A DNA stretch of 64,000 nt, taken from positions 1 through 64,000 of the forward strand of contig JAUFSD010000016.1 of the NCBI GenBank assembly GCA_033030425.1. The letters run 5' to 3'. The notes beneath the pieces are model-generated. The model was not told where the DNA came from, did not search any database, and worked only from the letters and a program-made list of their open reading frames with translations. This DNA comes from Verpa conica. Taxonomy: Eukaryota > Ascomycota > Pezizomycetes > Pezizales > Morchellaceae. Shown in pieces: positions 33,966-44,761 of this stretch; the stretch's first letter is position 1; every line of letters starts with the position of its first letter. A program made the position numbers and the translations under genes.

Positions 33966-34210
33966 TGAGGTTGAATGACCACCTTATACTGATTCTTCTT
34001 TGCCTTGTCTAATACGGTGTTGCCCTTCTTGTTCTGTATGTTTTTGTCTGCCCCCTGATCTAGCAAACTTGACTACCATATTATGCCCTTGCCACGCCGC
34101 TCCGTGTAATGAGGTATCCCAGTCGTTATCCTTTGCCTCCTTCTCTGCTCCCTGGTCTAGTAGAAGCTGAACCGTCGCCTGGTGCCCGTTCCATGCTGCC
34201 AGAGACAATG
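33966..34210 (-). pseudogene. Ankyrin gene fragment, frameshifted
   Basis: About 2.3 ankyrin repeats ('SLAAWNGHQATVQLLLDQG', 'DNDWDTSLHGAAWQGHN') closely match the C-terminal repeats of the gene at 37749-39908. After 'VVKF' the repeat consensus continues in another frame ('LLDQGADKNIQNKKGN'), so about 2 bp are missing there relative to the paralogue. On its other side it stops abruptly at 34207-34211, where the membrane-protein fragment begins. It is a rearrangement product. Confidence 0.75.
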
Positions 34211-34366
34211 GGGCCGGTAGTCATATATGCTCTGCTAGGCGAGCCTCTAGAATCACTCAAGGAAGAAGGCGATAGGCTTTCAGATACGGAACCAGCACCC
34301 TGGTATCTACAATCGTCTTAAGTGTTTTCTGTTTATATCACTCTAACTCCACAATAGAATTGCTCA
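34211..34366 (+). pseudogene. 3' fragment of the 31274-type membrane protein gene
   Basis: It matches 31730-31886 ('gcgagcctctagaatcact', 'gaaggcgatagg', then 'gaattgctca'). It lacks the first two thirds of the gene and contains substitutions and frame disruption. It begins exactly where the ankyrin remnant ends, and the hAT-type MITE at 34367 is inserted in it. Confidence 0.75.
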
Positions 34367-34518
34367 CAGAGGTTTAAATGGGCCGGCCCGGGCTCAAGAC
34401 TAGGGTGGCCCGGCCTGGCCCAATAATTGATTTAGTATGGTGATTGCTGGCCCGGGCCACATAAAAGGTGGCTGGGCCGGCCGGAATTAATTAATGGGCC
34501 GGCCCATTCAAACCTCTG
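34367..34518. mobile_element. hAT-type MITE, 152 bp, with 8-bp target duplication
   Basis: The ends CAGAGGTTTAAATGGGCC and GGCCCATTCAAACCTCTG are inverted repeats. It is flanked by perfect 8-bp direct repeats ATTGCTCA at 34359-34366 and 34519-34526. The host sequence is known from the other copy of the duplication (31878-31885, 'attgctca' present once), which proves the insertion. There is no coding capacity. Confidence 0.93.
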
Positions 34519-34657
34519 ATTGCTCATACATCTCTCTGGGTGTAGTAAATTATAGGCCAAATGTGAGAAGATCGGGCCGCCACCGTGGTAACGGATCCCA
34601 ATAGGGCTCAAATATAGTACCGCCCATAGTATTTACAAGTCCCTTTATAAGGCCCGG

Positions 34658-35065
34658 CAGTGTTCGCAACGGGACAGTCCGTCCGTCTTGAGGCTAGAAC
34701 CGGACGCCCTACGACTCTATGGTCCGTCCCAGCCTCTCTTCGGGGCGGTCTAGGATGTAAGGAACCGGGACTATGGACTGCATAGGGCCCTACAGGGCGC
34801 CAAGACCTCAGGGCTAGGGTTGATTTACCCCAAAACGGCTACCTACTCTTGCTTAATTTCTAGCGGATATTATATGCTTTTCTCCCTAGAATGGTGTAAA
34901 ATATCTCTTGGCAAACGCCCACAGGGCCCACAGGGCCCTATAGTCCCCCGTAGTTCAGGAGAATACAGCCCGGGACGGACTATAGCTCATAGTCCGTCCA
35001 GTCCTACGGTTACGGCGGGACCCCTATAGGGCCCTACCGGGGGCCCCGGACGGTTGCGAGCACTG
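34658..35065. mobile_element. MITE, CAGTGTTCGCAAC family, 408 bp
   Basis: It starts CAGTGTTCGCAACGGG and ends GGTTGCGAGCACTG, with subterminal 'gacagtccgtccgtc' and 'cccggacgg' blocks as in 7579-8174 but in reverse orientation. The 8-mers next to it do not match, so target duplication is not shown. Confidence 0.7.
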
Positions 35066-35109
35066 GTAAGGAGGCTACAAAGCAGGTAAAAGGCCCCGAA
35101 AATTCACTC

Positions 35110-35235
35110 CCTTAAATGGGGTGGCCCGGCCCAGCCCAATAATTAATTTAGTATGGTGGTTGCTGGCCCGGGCCACATAAAAGGTGACTGGGCTGGCCCA
35201 AAATTAATTAATGGACCAGCCCATTTAAACCTCTG
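35110..35235. mobile_element. Truncated hAT-type MITE, CAGAGGTT family
   Basis: It is closely similar to 34367-34518 (shared 'tttagtatggtg', 'ttgctggcccgggccacat'), with the right end AAACCTCTG intact but the left CAGAGGTT lost. Confidence 0.75.
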
Positions 35236-36021
35236 GTTGTTAGATTTGCTTAAACTCATACATATGAATGTCGGTCTTGATATACTTTGCTGGTGATTAG
35301 CTACCAATGTCGGAATATACATGTATTTCTATACAACAAACACCCCTACAAATTAGCGGGCCATAGAAGATTCTCACCTTGTGGTTGTATAAGGTTCCGG
35401 GATGGCTCATGGAGGGACAAATCGTATATATAACAACAGCTGATGTATTGACTGACATAGAGGGGGATGATATATATATCTCTACTATATATATCTCTAA
35501 TACATAGCTTCAATGTCTTAGCTTGCTCTACAATGCTCCACAAAGGTATAACGTATGTGACGGGGAAGTGAAACACGACAGGGTAATGAAACACCCAGTT
35601 ACATACAAAACAGTCATTTTGGCAACCTTCTATCTTCAACATCAGTCAATAACTTATATAAATGAAAGTTGCTCTATGTAAATAATTCCTGCCTAGTGTA
35701 TCTAAACTCTTTATAGCTATACAAGTATATTCCTATCAAAGATACAAGGCCCAAAAGCTAACAGATATATAAAATTCATGTACACTACGGTTCCTCTATC
35801 ATCATAGCATGTAAAAGTACACAAGCCCTTGCTCTAGTGGGGACAGCAGGTGATGTCTAAAGAGCTGGGACACTAAGGGCACATGGACTAGAAGACTGGG
35901 AAGACTGGAACTAGAGTAGGTACTTGGTAGTAAATACAAGTTGAAGGATAGAGAGCTAAGACTAAGAACTGGGGAAATGGCTCGATACTTATAGTATGGC
36001 CGAAACATGAAAGGGAAGGGG

Positions 36022-36042
36022 CTGACACGCGTAGCGTGTCAG
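36022..36042. repeat. Perfect 9-bp hairpin
   Basis: CTGACACGC and GCGTGTCAG are separated by GTA. It lies inside the 1.2-kb element. Confidence 0.85.
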
Positions 36043-36091
36043 ACTACATGAAACAAGAACATGATACGTGATATGAAACTAAGGAGATCCT

Positions 36092-36115
36092 GATGACGTG
36101 GCAAGCCACGTCATC
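36092..36115. repeat. Perfect 11-bp hairpin with ACGT core
   Basis: GATGACGTGGC and GCCACGTCATC are separated by AA. Each arm contains a TGACGTGG motif resembling a bZIP (CRE/G-box-like) binding site. It lies 50 bp after the preceding hairpin, inside the 1.2-kb element. Confidence 0.85.
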
Positions 36116-36769
36116 CCATACATGAAACATAAATGAGACTTAGACATGAAACTGATATGAAACGGGCAAGGCTGACTGGTGGTCGAGTGACAATTTGTGA
36201 CCGAGTGAGAACTGATGATTTGTCGTTCTTGACATAGCATGTATATAGCTAAAACTAACTATAGAGATACTCGATATAGTACTCCATCTGCTACATATAT
36301 ATCACTCATTCCTTAGTGCTTGTACACTTTAAAAATAATTATACGAAATATATATTGCAAATTATATATATTCATTATATAGGCTTACACAACTAAATAC
36401 GAATAGTGCTCTACTATGGAGGGTGCTTATTCTAGCTAGAACTTAGCTTATATAGAATTATATGGTTCCAGGATTATTGGTTTCCCCTCTGTACGTTCCA
36501 GGTCAAATTCTCATATAAAACCTGGTTGCTTGGCATTGGTTTTGTATGGGAAAGAAGGTTAACCTAGGTACCACCTCTTAATATCCAGTACAAGTAAAGG
36601 ATTTTAGCTCTTAAATAAGAAGATTGACTGGGAAGGAGACATCTTCATACTTATATATTTATTCATATAAATTATGGACTGATGTGGGAGATAAAAAGTA
36701 GCCAAAATACCTATTTAGTATGTAAATGGGTGTTTCATTTCCCGGTCGTGTTACAGTTCCCCGTTATAT

Positions 36770-36888
36770 ACGTTAAACGTCACTTTATTGAAGCCGCCAC
36801 TACATCATGGCCATTAGCCACCAGCGGAAAGCTCTACTTCTCTGTCCTGACACCTAAACACCTAAAAGTCGGAAAATTACCTAAATCT
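36770..36888 (+). promoter_or_regulatory. Orphan duplicated promoter
   Basis: Over about 105 bp it matches 32641-32745, the promoter and 5' leader of the 32750 gene ('aacgtcactttattg', 'gtcggaaaattacc'), but no related coding sequence follows; the match ends at the former ATG region. Confidence 0.7.
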
Positions 36889-37670
36889 TAATAGATGTGA
36901 AAGTCTACAATTATTCCCGGATGTACCTGCTGTTGTAGCTTTGAGAACGTTGCAATTGCTAAAACACCAGTTTTGCCCTGTAAAATCAGTCTTTTGGGCT
37001 CCTACAGTCGAAAATCGCCTAAACAGCTATTTTTTTGTATAGATTAACTATTATACTTAAATTCTGGGTTCATTTGTATGAGAAAATTCTAGGTTTCCGC
37101 TTTTTTGAAAATCTATCAAAAACAATGCCAATGCTACACCAAGGATAGAACAAACAAAACCGTCTAAATTAGTAGAAGGCTTCTTTTGCTGATTATAACG
37201 ACTTTATATATTTTTTAAAATTTTAAGCCCTGTGATTGTTGTGGTATCTGGCCCTAAATATTCGAACGGTTTTTGCGTAAAACACCATACGACCCATGGG
37301 ATAATGTCTAGATTACATTTACCAAACTTAAAAGAAAATAGGGTGAAGAAGTCCTACCGTGCTAACACATCATAGTAGACGTTAATTAAAATAAAATAAA
37401 AGGAAATACAGACTGTGAAGGTGTTTATCATTGGCGGTAAAGACATTTATCCTAGCTTTACGAGGTTAGTATAAGCTGCTCATTAATATTGTAGTTATGG
37501 GATCGGCCTTAGTCGACTGAACATATACCTTGCCTAGCCAGCGAAACCATTAAGCCATTTTACTCCCAAGTAGTCTGTCTACGTGCTGCTCATCTCCATA
37601 TTCGGTGCTACTATTTGATCTTTACTTAAGTAAGAGCTAGGCTACCACTTGGGGCAGGTTTACTATCTTG
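36889..37670. other. Gene-free stretch
   Basis: AT-rich DNA without a supported gene, lying between the duplicated segment and the 3' end of the ankyrin gene. Confidence 0.4.
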
Positions 37671-37748
37671 ACGCACGGTAGAGACCTTTCACTTTTGCCG
37701 TTTGTTTCGGTTTCTGCTCCTTTGTCTGACAGCAATATAAGCAGGGAC

Positions 37749-39908
37749 TCAGTCATCGCCCTCTGTCTTATGTAATAAGATACTCCTACCTAAGTCCTCT
37801 GGACCAATGCCTGTCCGTCGATCTAGTAGAAGTTGAATTGTTACCTGATGACTATTTGCCGTCGCCTCATCTAATGGGGTGTTCCCCTTCTTGTTTTTTA
37901 TTTCCTTGTCGGCTCCCTGATCTAGCAAGATCTTGACTATCCTATTATGCCCTTGCCTCGCTGCTTCGTGTAATGGGGTATCCCAGTCATTGTCCTTTGC
38001 ATTCTTTTCAGCCCCTAGATCAATTAGAAGCTGAATTGTCGCCTGGTGGCCGTTATATGCTGCTAGGACTAATGGGGTGCTCCTATGGCTGTCCTTTGCC
38101 TCTATGTCTGCTCCCCGGTCTAGTAGAAGCTGAACCGTCACCTGGTGCCCGTTGAATGCTGCCGCACTCAATGGGGTACGTCCAAAGTTGCCCTTTGCCT
38201 CTATGTCTGCTCCCCGGTCTAGTAGAAGCTGAACTGTCGCCTGGTGCCCATCAGATGCTGCCATACTCAATGGGGTATCTTCGTCTTCGTCTTTTGCCTC
38301 TATGTTTGCTCCCCGGTCTAGTAGAAGCTGAGCTGTCGCCTGGTGCCCGTTATATGCTGCCAGAGCCAATGGGGTACATCCATTTTTGTCCTTTGCCTCC
38401 TTGTCTGCTCCCCGGTCTAGTAGAAGCTGAACTGTCGCCTGGTGCCCTTTATATGCTGTTAAAGTCAATGGGGTATCTCCGTCTTCGTCTTTTGCCTCTA
38501 TGTTTGCTCCCCGGTCTAGTAGAAGCTGAGCTGTCGCCTGGTGCCCGTTATATGCTGCTAAAGTCAATGGGGTATCTCCGTCTTCGTCTTTTGCCTCTAT
38601 GTTTGCTCCCCGGTCTAGTAGAAGCTGAACTATCGTCTTATATCCAAGCATGGCCGCCAGATGAAGTTTGGTAGTTCTGTTCCCCTTTACCTTCTCTGCT
38701 CTTGGGCCCGATTCCAGCCGAACCAACTTCTGTACTGTCTTGGGGACTGAAAATGCTAATGGACGGGTGCTTCCTTCTGCTACTGTAATTGATTTGATTC
38801 TACCGAGCAAGTTCTGGCTTAGAGGTAGGGCACTAGTGCTATTGGTATCGTACCATGCGGAATTGTATAGCTGACTAGGTGGTATTGGCAAAGAGATGGC
38901 TGACATGCTGGGCGCTTCTGCGAGGCTAATTCCGGAACTTTCTCCCATAGATACTGGTAAAGAAATAGACGAAGAATTTGAGTCCCCAAAAGCCCCACGC
39001 AGCATCGATACCGGTAGTGAATAGACTGAAGAGTTCGACCTCCCAGAAAATCGGGACCAGCTACCTTTTGGGCGTTTGGAACTCGCTAAAGATATCATTG
39101 AGTCGTTGGATAACCCTCTGTATGGACGACTAATAAATAGGGTAGACTCGAAAGCGAGTCGATAAAGCCCCTCGCGCCGGGACCCGGTTGCTGTGATAAT
39201 TGAGCTCGAGTCATCGTCCAGGATTGAGCTTGGACCTCCAGCAGCTAGGTCCAGGACACTTTTTATAGCAGAATGGTTTCCAGGAACCCCGGCTCTAGGG
39301 TCAGGCACCCCTAACTGACCCGGGCTAGGAATGACGGGGGCGCCTTTAGCCAACTGCTCATCAAGGCTGTGCCTACATCTAGTTACCTCGGCCGGTGACT
39401 CACTAGAAAAGAATGCCGCGAGACATGTTAGTGAAGTGAGAGCGGAGATATTCTACCTAGGGCATGTTAGGCATAGTTTTAATGCATACCATATAAATAT
39501 CGTGAGCATTAAGGTCAAGGAGGACTTATGATACTGAAGCCGTTGGATAAGCTGGGAGATAGTTGGTTCTGTTCGGGACCACTTGATACGATCCCAAAAA
39601 TCCATTTTATACTTTAGCTTGAGGCTGTTTATCTCCTTCTCCAGCTCAGAAAAGGTGCATACGCATCCCGTAAGTGTAAATGAAAGTTGATCAACATCAA
39701 TTAGCGTTGCCCTCGACGAGTTGGGGGGTACCGTTCCAAGAACAATAGGCTGCAACTTTGAGAGTACAAAGCTGAAGGCGTGGATTTCGGAGTGGATTGT
39801 TTGGGCAAGAGCTGGGGCATTGGCACAACTAGACAGGAACTGTTGGACGACGGAGGATATCTGCGCCCCTACTGCAATCAACCCTACTATCGCTGCTGCC
39901 GCTTCCAT
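37749..39908 (-). CDS. PigL_N/HeLo-like and ankyrin repeat protein (690 aa)
   Basis: Exon 1 is 39908..39490 and exon 2 39402..37749; the 87-bp intron has GTATGC and TTTTCTAG ends and phase 2, giving 2073 nt. Residues 1 to about 145 resemble the fungal N-terminal STAND-type domain (PigL_N, HeLo-like): 'AAAAIVGLIAVGAQISSVV', a cysteine-alanine turn, then 'SFVLSKLQPIVLG' and 'FSELEKEINSLK'. A serine-rich linker with 'SKRPKG..S.FSG', 'GISLAE' and 'LYNSAWY' is shared with the paralogue at 41366. Nine ankyrin repeats follow, several almost identical (GHQATAQLLLDRGANIEAKDEDG), indicating very recent expansion. No nucleotide-binding domain is present. Beyond the stop at 37749 ankyrin-like sequence ('ESLLILLSDKGAETE') continues in another frame to about 37682, so the C-terminus was probably shortened by a frameshift. 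Confidence 0.85.
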
Positions 39909-41365
39909 AATTGCTAAAACAGTAGCACGGCGAAATAAGGCGGAAAAATTTAAAGGTACTAGAGATGAAGAACCTGAGCTAGGGTAGGTACGGTATCGTG
40001 AGGTTTACAGGGTTACAGTGTGAGGAGACGATATGCCAACACACCGGGTATTTGACGAATCTGAGGTCAATCTCACGATCTGCCTAGCCTTATTGTGATT
40101 GATTGATACCTAGGTAACACCATTAACTGCTGCTGACTCCCCGGTTACTGCCAAGACATAGACTGAACAATTGTAAACCCCAGAAACCGCTCTAACAGCC
40201 CAGTACCTAGCTAATGCTTGGTCCCTCGGCACCAAAAGTGGCCTACCTCCAATTCCCCAGGGAAAAACCTACCCTGACATGTAAGAGAATGGGGAGTTGA
40301 ACGTTAAGCTCATAGATGAGTACCAATCCCTCTAGCGGACTAAGCTTCCAACGGCGGGGGTAGTCGCATTGGACCAGTACCTTTTAGTCCGACTTTGGTC
40401 CTTCAGCCCCGAGACCTTAGGCTTGGGGTCAAGAGTTTCTGATAAGCTTTTGGGCCAATGTACATAGAGCCCAGGGACTGACTGGGAATAAGTTGTAGTC
40501 CCTTCTGGCTTCCTCACTAGGCGAAGATCAGCTTTAACCCTAACCCATATGATTATAGGATCGCCTCCTTTTCTGTATTTAAGGTATTTTACCTAGTAAT
40601 CCGCTGTAGGCGTGGATAAGTGTGAAAGTATGCGCATCTCAATAAACAGATTGTTCGTTAATACGCGTGCAAGAGGGGGCAAACCCGACTTCATATACCC
40701 TACAAGACTATGACCTACTGGACCGGCCGCTGTCAGCCATACCCAATGATAAGGGCAATAGGTGGACATAACCACATCGCGGTGCTTGCATATAGCTGGA
40801 TATGTAACTTTGAGGAAACATTGATTGGGAGGACGAGCTATCACCTAATCCGTATTTCAGATACCATCTAAAAGATGAGATGGGAAGCTGAAGACTTAAG
40901 TCCTCCCGAGTCGCTTGGACGATATCCTAGGAGAGCGTAATAGCAGACGGCGAAGAAGGTCAGTATGGTATAAACTCCCTGTAAGTATAAGACTATAGAG
41001 GTAGATTTTATTAATCATGTAATCTACCTAAGTCTACCAACTCCATACATTTTCCACGTACACCACTGGTCTATAATAAGATACATTAGCATTTATAATA
41101 CTTAATACATTAAATTCAGCTCATAAATATGGCGGGACCCCTCTTAGCTAAAGGGATTCTAAAGTCTAATACTACTGCCTAATAGTAAGATTAGAGGGTA
41201 ATGAAAAGAGTGTAAAGAAACATGTAATGGTGGTTCACTTTAATTAAATACGCTCTCTCCGACTATGTGAGTTAGTCATAAGTTCTTTATGTTAGTTATA
41301 AACAATAATTTTCAGATCGTACTTACCGACTAGATCAATATAATAGAAATTCTAGACTTTTTACA
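39909..41365. other. Gene-free stretch
   Basis: Promoter region of the preceding minus-strand gene plus about 1.3 kb without a supported frame. Confidence 0.4.
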
Positions 41366-44203
41366 TTATAAAAATGGCCGTTCCGCAAGTTGGTCCGCCG
41401 TATATCCACCCCCGTTTAAAGCCTTCGCATCTGCCCCCCGTTCTAGCAGGAGTTGGACTATTTCCTTATGCCCATTTCTCGCTGCCTCATGCAATGCTGT
41501 ATCCCCGCCGTTGTATTTCGTCTCTATATCTGCCCCTCGGTCCAGTAGTAATTGAACTATATCCTGGTACCCATATACCGCAGCTTTATGTAGCGGCGTA
41601 CTCCCATCCTTGTCATTTACCTCTTGCGCTGCTCCATGTTCTAACAAGACCTGGACTGCGGTATAGTTTCCATTCATCGCCGCTTTGTGCAATGGGGTAT
41701 ATCCGTAATTATCTCTTGCTTTAGTATTCGCCCCTTCATCTAAAAGCAGTCGAATTATTGTTTCGTTCCTAAGTCTCTCCGCCGTCTCGGATGGTGGTGT
41801 ATTCCTGTCCCAGTCTCTCACTGCCTTACCCGGTCCTCGAGACAACATCAGCAATGGAGTATCACCACTCTCACCCTTCGCCTCCTTATCGGCTCCATGG
41901 GATAGTAGCAACTGAACAGTAGCCACATGCCCAGAGATTGCGGCGTAATGCAATGGGGTATTCTGACATTGTGCCCTCGCTTCTATGTCCGCCCCTCCAG
42001 CAAGCAGGAGTTTAACTAGTGCCTCTTGCCCATTCTCCGCTGCCATATGCAATAGTGTATTCTCAGTTTGACACAGTGCCTTTTTACTCGTTTCTAGATC
42101 TAGAAGGAGTTTAAGGACTGACTCCTGCCCATTCTTCACTGCCAGGTGCAGTAGGGTATTCCCAGACCTATCCTTTGTCCCCTTTTCCGCTCCCCTGTCC
42201 AGCAAGAGTTGCACTGTCGCCTTATGTCCATTCGACGCTGCCAGATGTAATGGGGTATTTCCACCTTTTGTCTTTACTTCCTTATTCGCCCCTTGATCCA
42301 GGAGTATCTGAACTGTTGTTTCATGCCCATTTGAAGCTGCCAAGTGTAATGGCGTGCTGTAGTCCTCAAGCATTACCTCTCTATCCGCGCCCAGATCCAG
42401 TAGAAGTTGGACCACTGCCTCATGCCCGTTCCTCGCCGCGTAGTGTAATGGGGTATCCCCGCCCTTTGATTTTGCCCCTCGATCTGCACCTCGGTCAATC
42501 AGGAGTTGAACTGTTGCTTTATGCCCATTCAATGACGCCCAGTGCAATGGAGTAAGTCCGTCCTTGACCTTTATTTCAATATCTGCCCGTCGATCCGACA
42601 ACAATGCAACAATTTCATCCGGCCCATTCAACGCTGGCAAGTTCAGTGGGATATCCCGGCCCTCGGCTCTTGCCTCTAGGTCCGACTTATGATCTAGTAG
42701 AAGTTGGGCGACCGCCGTGTGCCCCCCTGATGCTGCAAGATGTAATGGGGTGCTGCCGTTACTGGACCTTAGTCCCACAGAAACCTCCCGGTCCAGCAAT
42801 AGCTGAACTATATCCTTGTGACCCTTTTCCGCCGCATGGTGTAGTGGGGTATAACCGTCATCGGTTTGTGCCCCTTCAATTGCTCCCCGGTCCAGCAATA
42901 GTTTAACCGTCGCCTCATCCCCTTCTGATGCTGCTAGGTGTAACGGAGTATCGCCATTATTCGACCTTGCCTCTCTGTCAACCCCCCGGTCCAGTAGTAG
43001 ACCCACCACCGCCTCATGCCCACTCGACGCTGCTAAATGCAACGGAGTATACCAGTCCTCATTCCTTGCTTCCTGGTCCACCCCTTTATCCAACAAAAGC
43101 TCAACTATGGCCTCATGTCCCTTCCCCGCTGCCAAATGTAGCGGGGTATCTCCATGCTTGTCTTTTGCGTCTTTTTCTGCCCCTAGGTCCAGAAGCATCC
43201 GAACCAACGTTTTTTGACCATTCTTGGCGGCGGAGTGCAGGAGTGGAGGAATCATTGCTCCTGACGCTGGCGGTTTTGTTCCATCGGATGACGAAATAGA
43301 GCTTGGAGGGGACGTTTTGGCAGCGTACCACTCGGAGTTGTAAAGCTCGCCTGTAGATATCGGGAGAATGAGGGCAGATATGTCGCGTACTTCTGCAAGA
43401 CTGACTCCGGAAACTTCGTGCAAGGATGTTGGCATTGAAAGGAACGAAGTATTGTGTTCTCCGGAAAATATGGATAAGATTCCTTTTGGACGCTTGGAGG
43501 GAGAGGGGCGGTAAGCGTTGATATCATGGGGTTTGGTTACAGCCGTTATTGAATTCTGGACATCCGTGGCTGGGCTATGGTTTGAAGGATGTTCCCTGGG
43601 GGTTCCAGGTATAGGGTCGAAAATCTCCACCTCGTCTGGGTTTTGCGAGTCGTGGGCTCTGTTAAGTAGTTGCTTATCAAGCATGGCCTTACAATCTGCT
43701 GCCTCGGTGAAAAGCACACTAGATATAGCGCGTAATATATTAGCTGAGTACTACTAGAGAGACATGCTTAATACATACCATGTTAATATCGTTAGAATCG
43801 ATGCCAAGGATAGTTTGTGGCTCTGAAGACGGTCAATGACCCGAACAATAGTTTGTTCCGCCCGAGACCATTTCATACGGTCCCAAGTATCAATCTTTCC
43901 ATGGGTATTTAGGCGATTGACCTCCTTCTCTAACTCGGAAAGTGTGTATACACATCCCGTCAGAGTAAAGGTAAGATAGTCCACATCGATCAGGGATGCT
44001 CTTGATATATCGAGAGGTACTAGCGTTAACCCGAGGATGATAGGCTGTAGCTTCGAGAGTACAGAGTTGAAGTCGCCAACTCCTAAATAAATAGTCTGAG
44101 CCAGAGTTGGAGCATTACTGCAGCTGGAGATGAATTGATGCAAAACCGAGGATATTTGTGTTGCTACTGAGAGTAGCCCGGTGACTGTTGTTGCGATTTC
44201 CAT
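41366..44203 (-). CDS. PigL_N/HeLo-like and ankyrin repeat protein (925 aa)
   Basis: Exon 1 is 44203..43779 and exon 2 43718..41366; the 60-bp intron (GTATGT..ATCTAG) sits at the same place and phase 2 as in the paralogue at 37749, giving 2778 nt. The N-terminal ~145 residues ('GLLSVATQISSVLHQFISS', 'LSELEKEVNRL') are the same PigL_N/HeLo-like domain. The linker repeats 'SKRPKG', 'SLAEVRDISALILPIS' and 'LYNSEWY'. About 18 ankyrin repeats follow, one (near 41760-41850) deeply degenerate. In fungi such N-terminal domains are associated with incompatibility and cell-death signalling and ankyrins with target recognition; that role is inference here. There is no signal peptide or NACHT domain. Repeats are more diverged than in the paralogue, so this copy has not been homogenised recently. 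Confidence 0.87.
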
Positions 44204-44761
44204 GATAGCACGGTGAAGTGAACTCGAGACGAATTGCTAGAAACAAAGAACCAGAGCTGGGGCGTGGTGATGTTGAGCAAACGGGCCTCCACGCAATCCT
44301 GCGATATTTAGGGGGGGACATTAAGCGGCAAGCGCCCATTAACCGGGCCGAGATGTTTCCCCTGAAAGGACCCGCCAAGCCTCGGGTTCAGCGGGTGGCT
44401 GTCTCAACGGCGGTACACTGTAGGTGTCAAGAGGGACATAAAATACGCTAGAACAGATACACCAAGGCAAGGGGCTGAGCCACGAGCCCACAGAGCCCTT
44501 CCCTGAACTGTCAAACCCACATGGCAGGGTATGTGCGATCTCGCTTATCTGTGCAGGGCCGCAGAGCCTCACTGGGAATCATGACACTGCAGTAATCATC
44601 CTGGTAATTGTATTACCCACGTTGAAGATACACGAACAACCGAAAGGGATCCAGTTACTAAACAAAACCTCAGGGAGCCAAGAAACAAAGATAAAAACAT
44701 CCTAATACACCACAGGTTCACGCATAAGCCCCCTCCTCCTACGAATCTCTCGCAACAAAAA
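44204..44761. other. Gene-free stretch
   Basis: Upstream region of the preceding gene; no conserved frame. Confidence 0.4.

Larger units (their letters stand above)
35549..36775. mobile_element. 1.2-kb element with 75-bp terminal inverted repeats
   Basis: Positions 35549-35623 and 36701-36775 are ungapped inverted repeats, identical at about 64 of 75 positions, starting TAACGTAT. The interior has no transposase frame and carries two perfect hairpins (36022-36042, 36092-36115). A relic of one end lies at 3141-3188. It sits in the second copy of the segmental duplication, directly before the duplicated promoter (36770). A two-base TA next to the termini may be a target duplication but cannot be separated from the termini themselves. 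Confidence 0.75.

Noticed and set aside
38156..38674. 172-aa plus-strand frame with repeated 'LCLLPGLVEAEL'
   Set aside because: Antisense shadow of the nearly identical ankyrin repeats; repetition alone keeps it open.
42175..43299. Three plus-strand frames of 100-126 aa
   Set aside because: Antisense shadows of the ankyrin repeats in the 41366-44203 gene.
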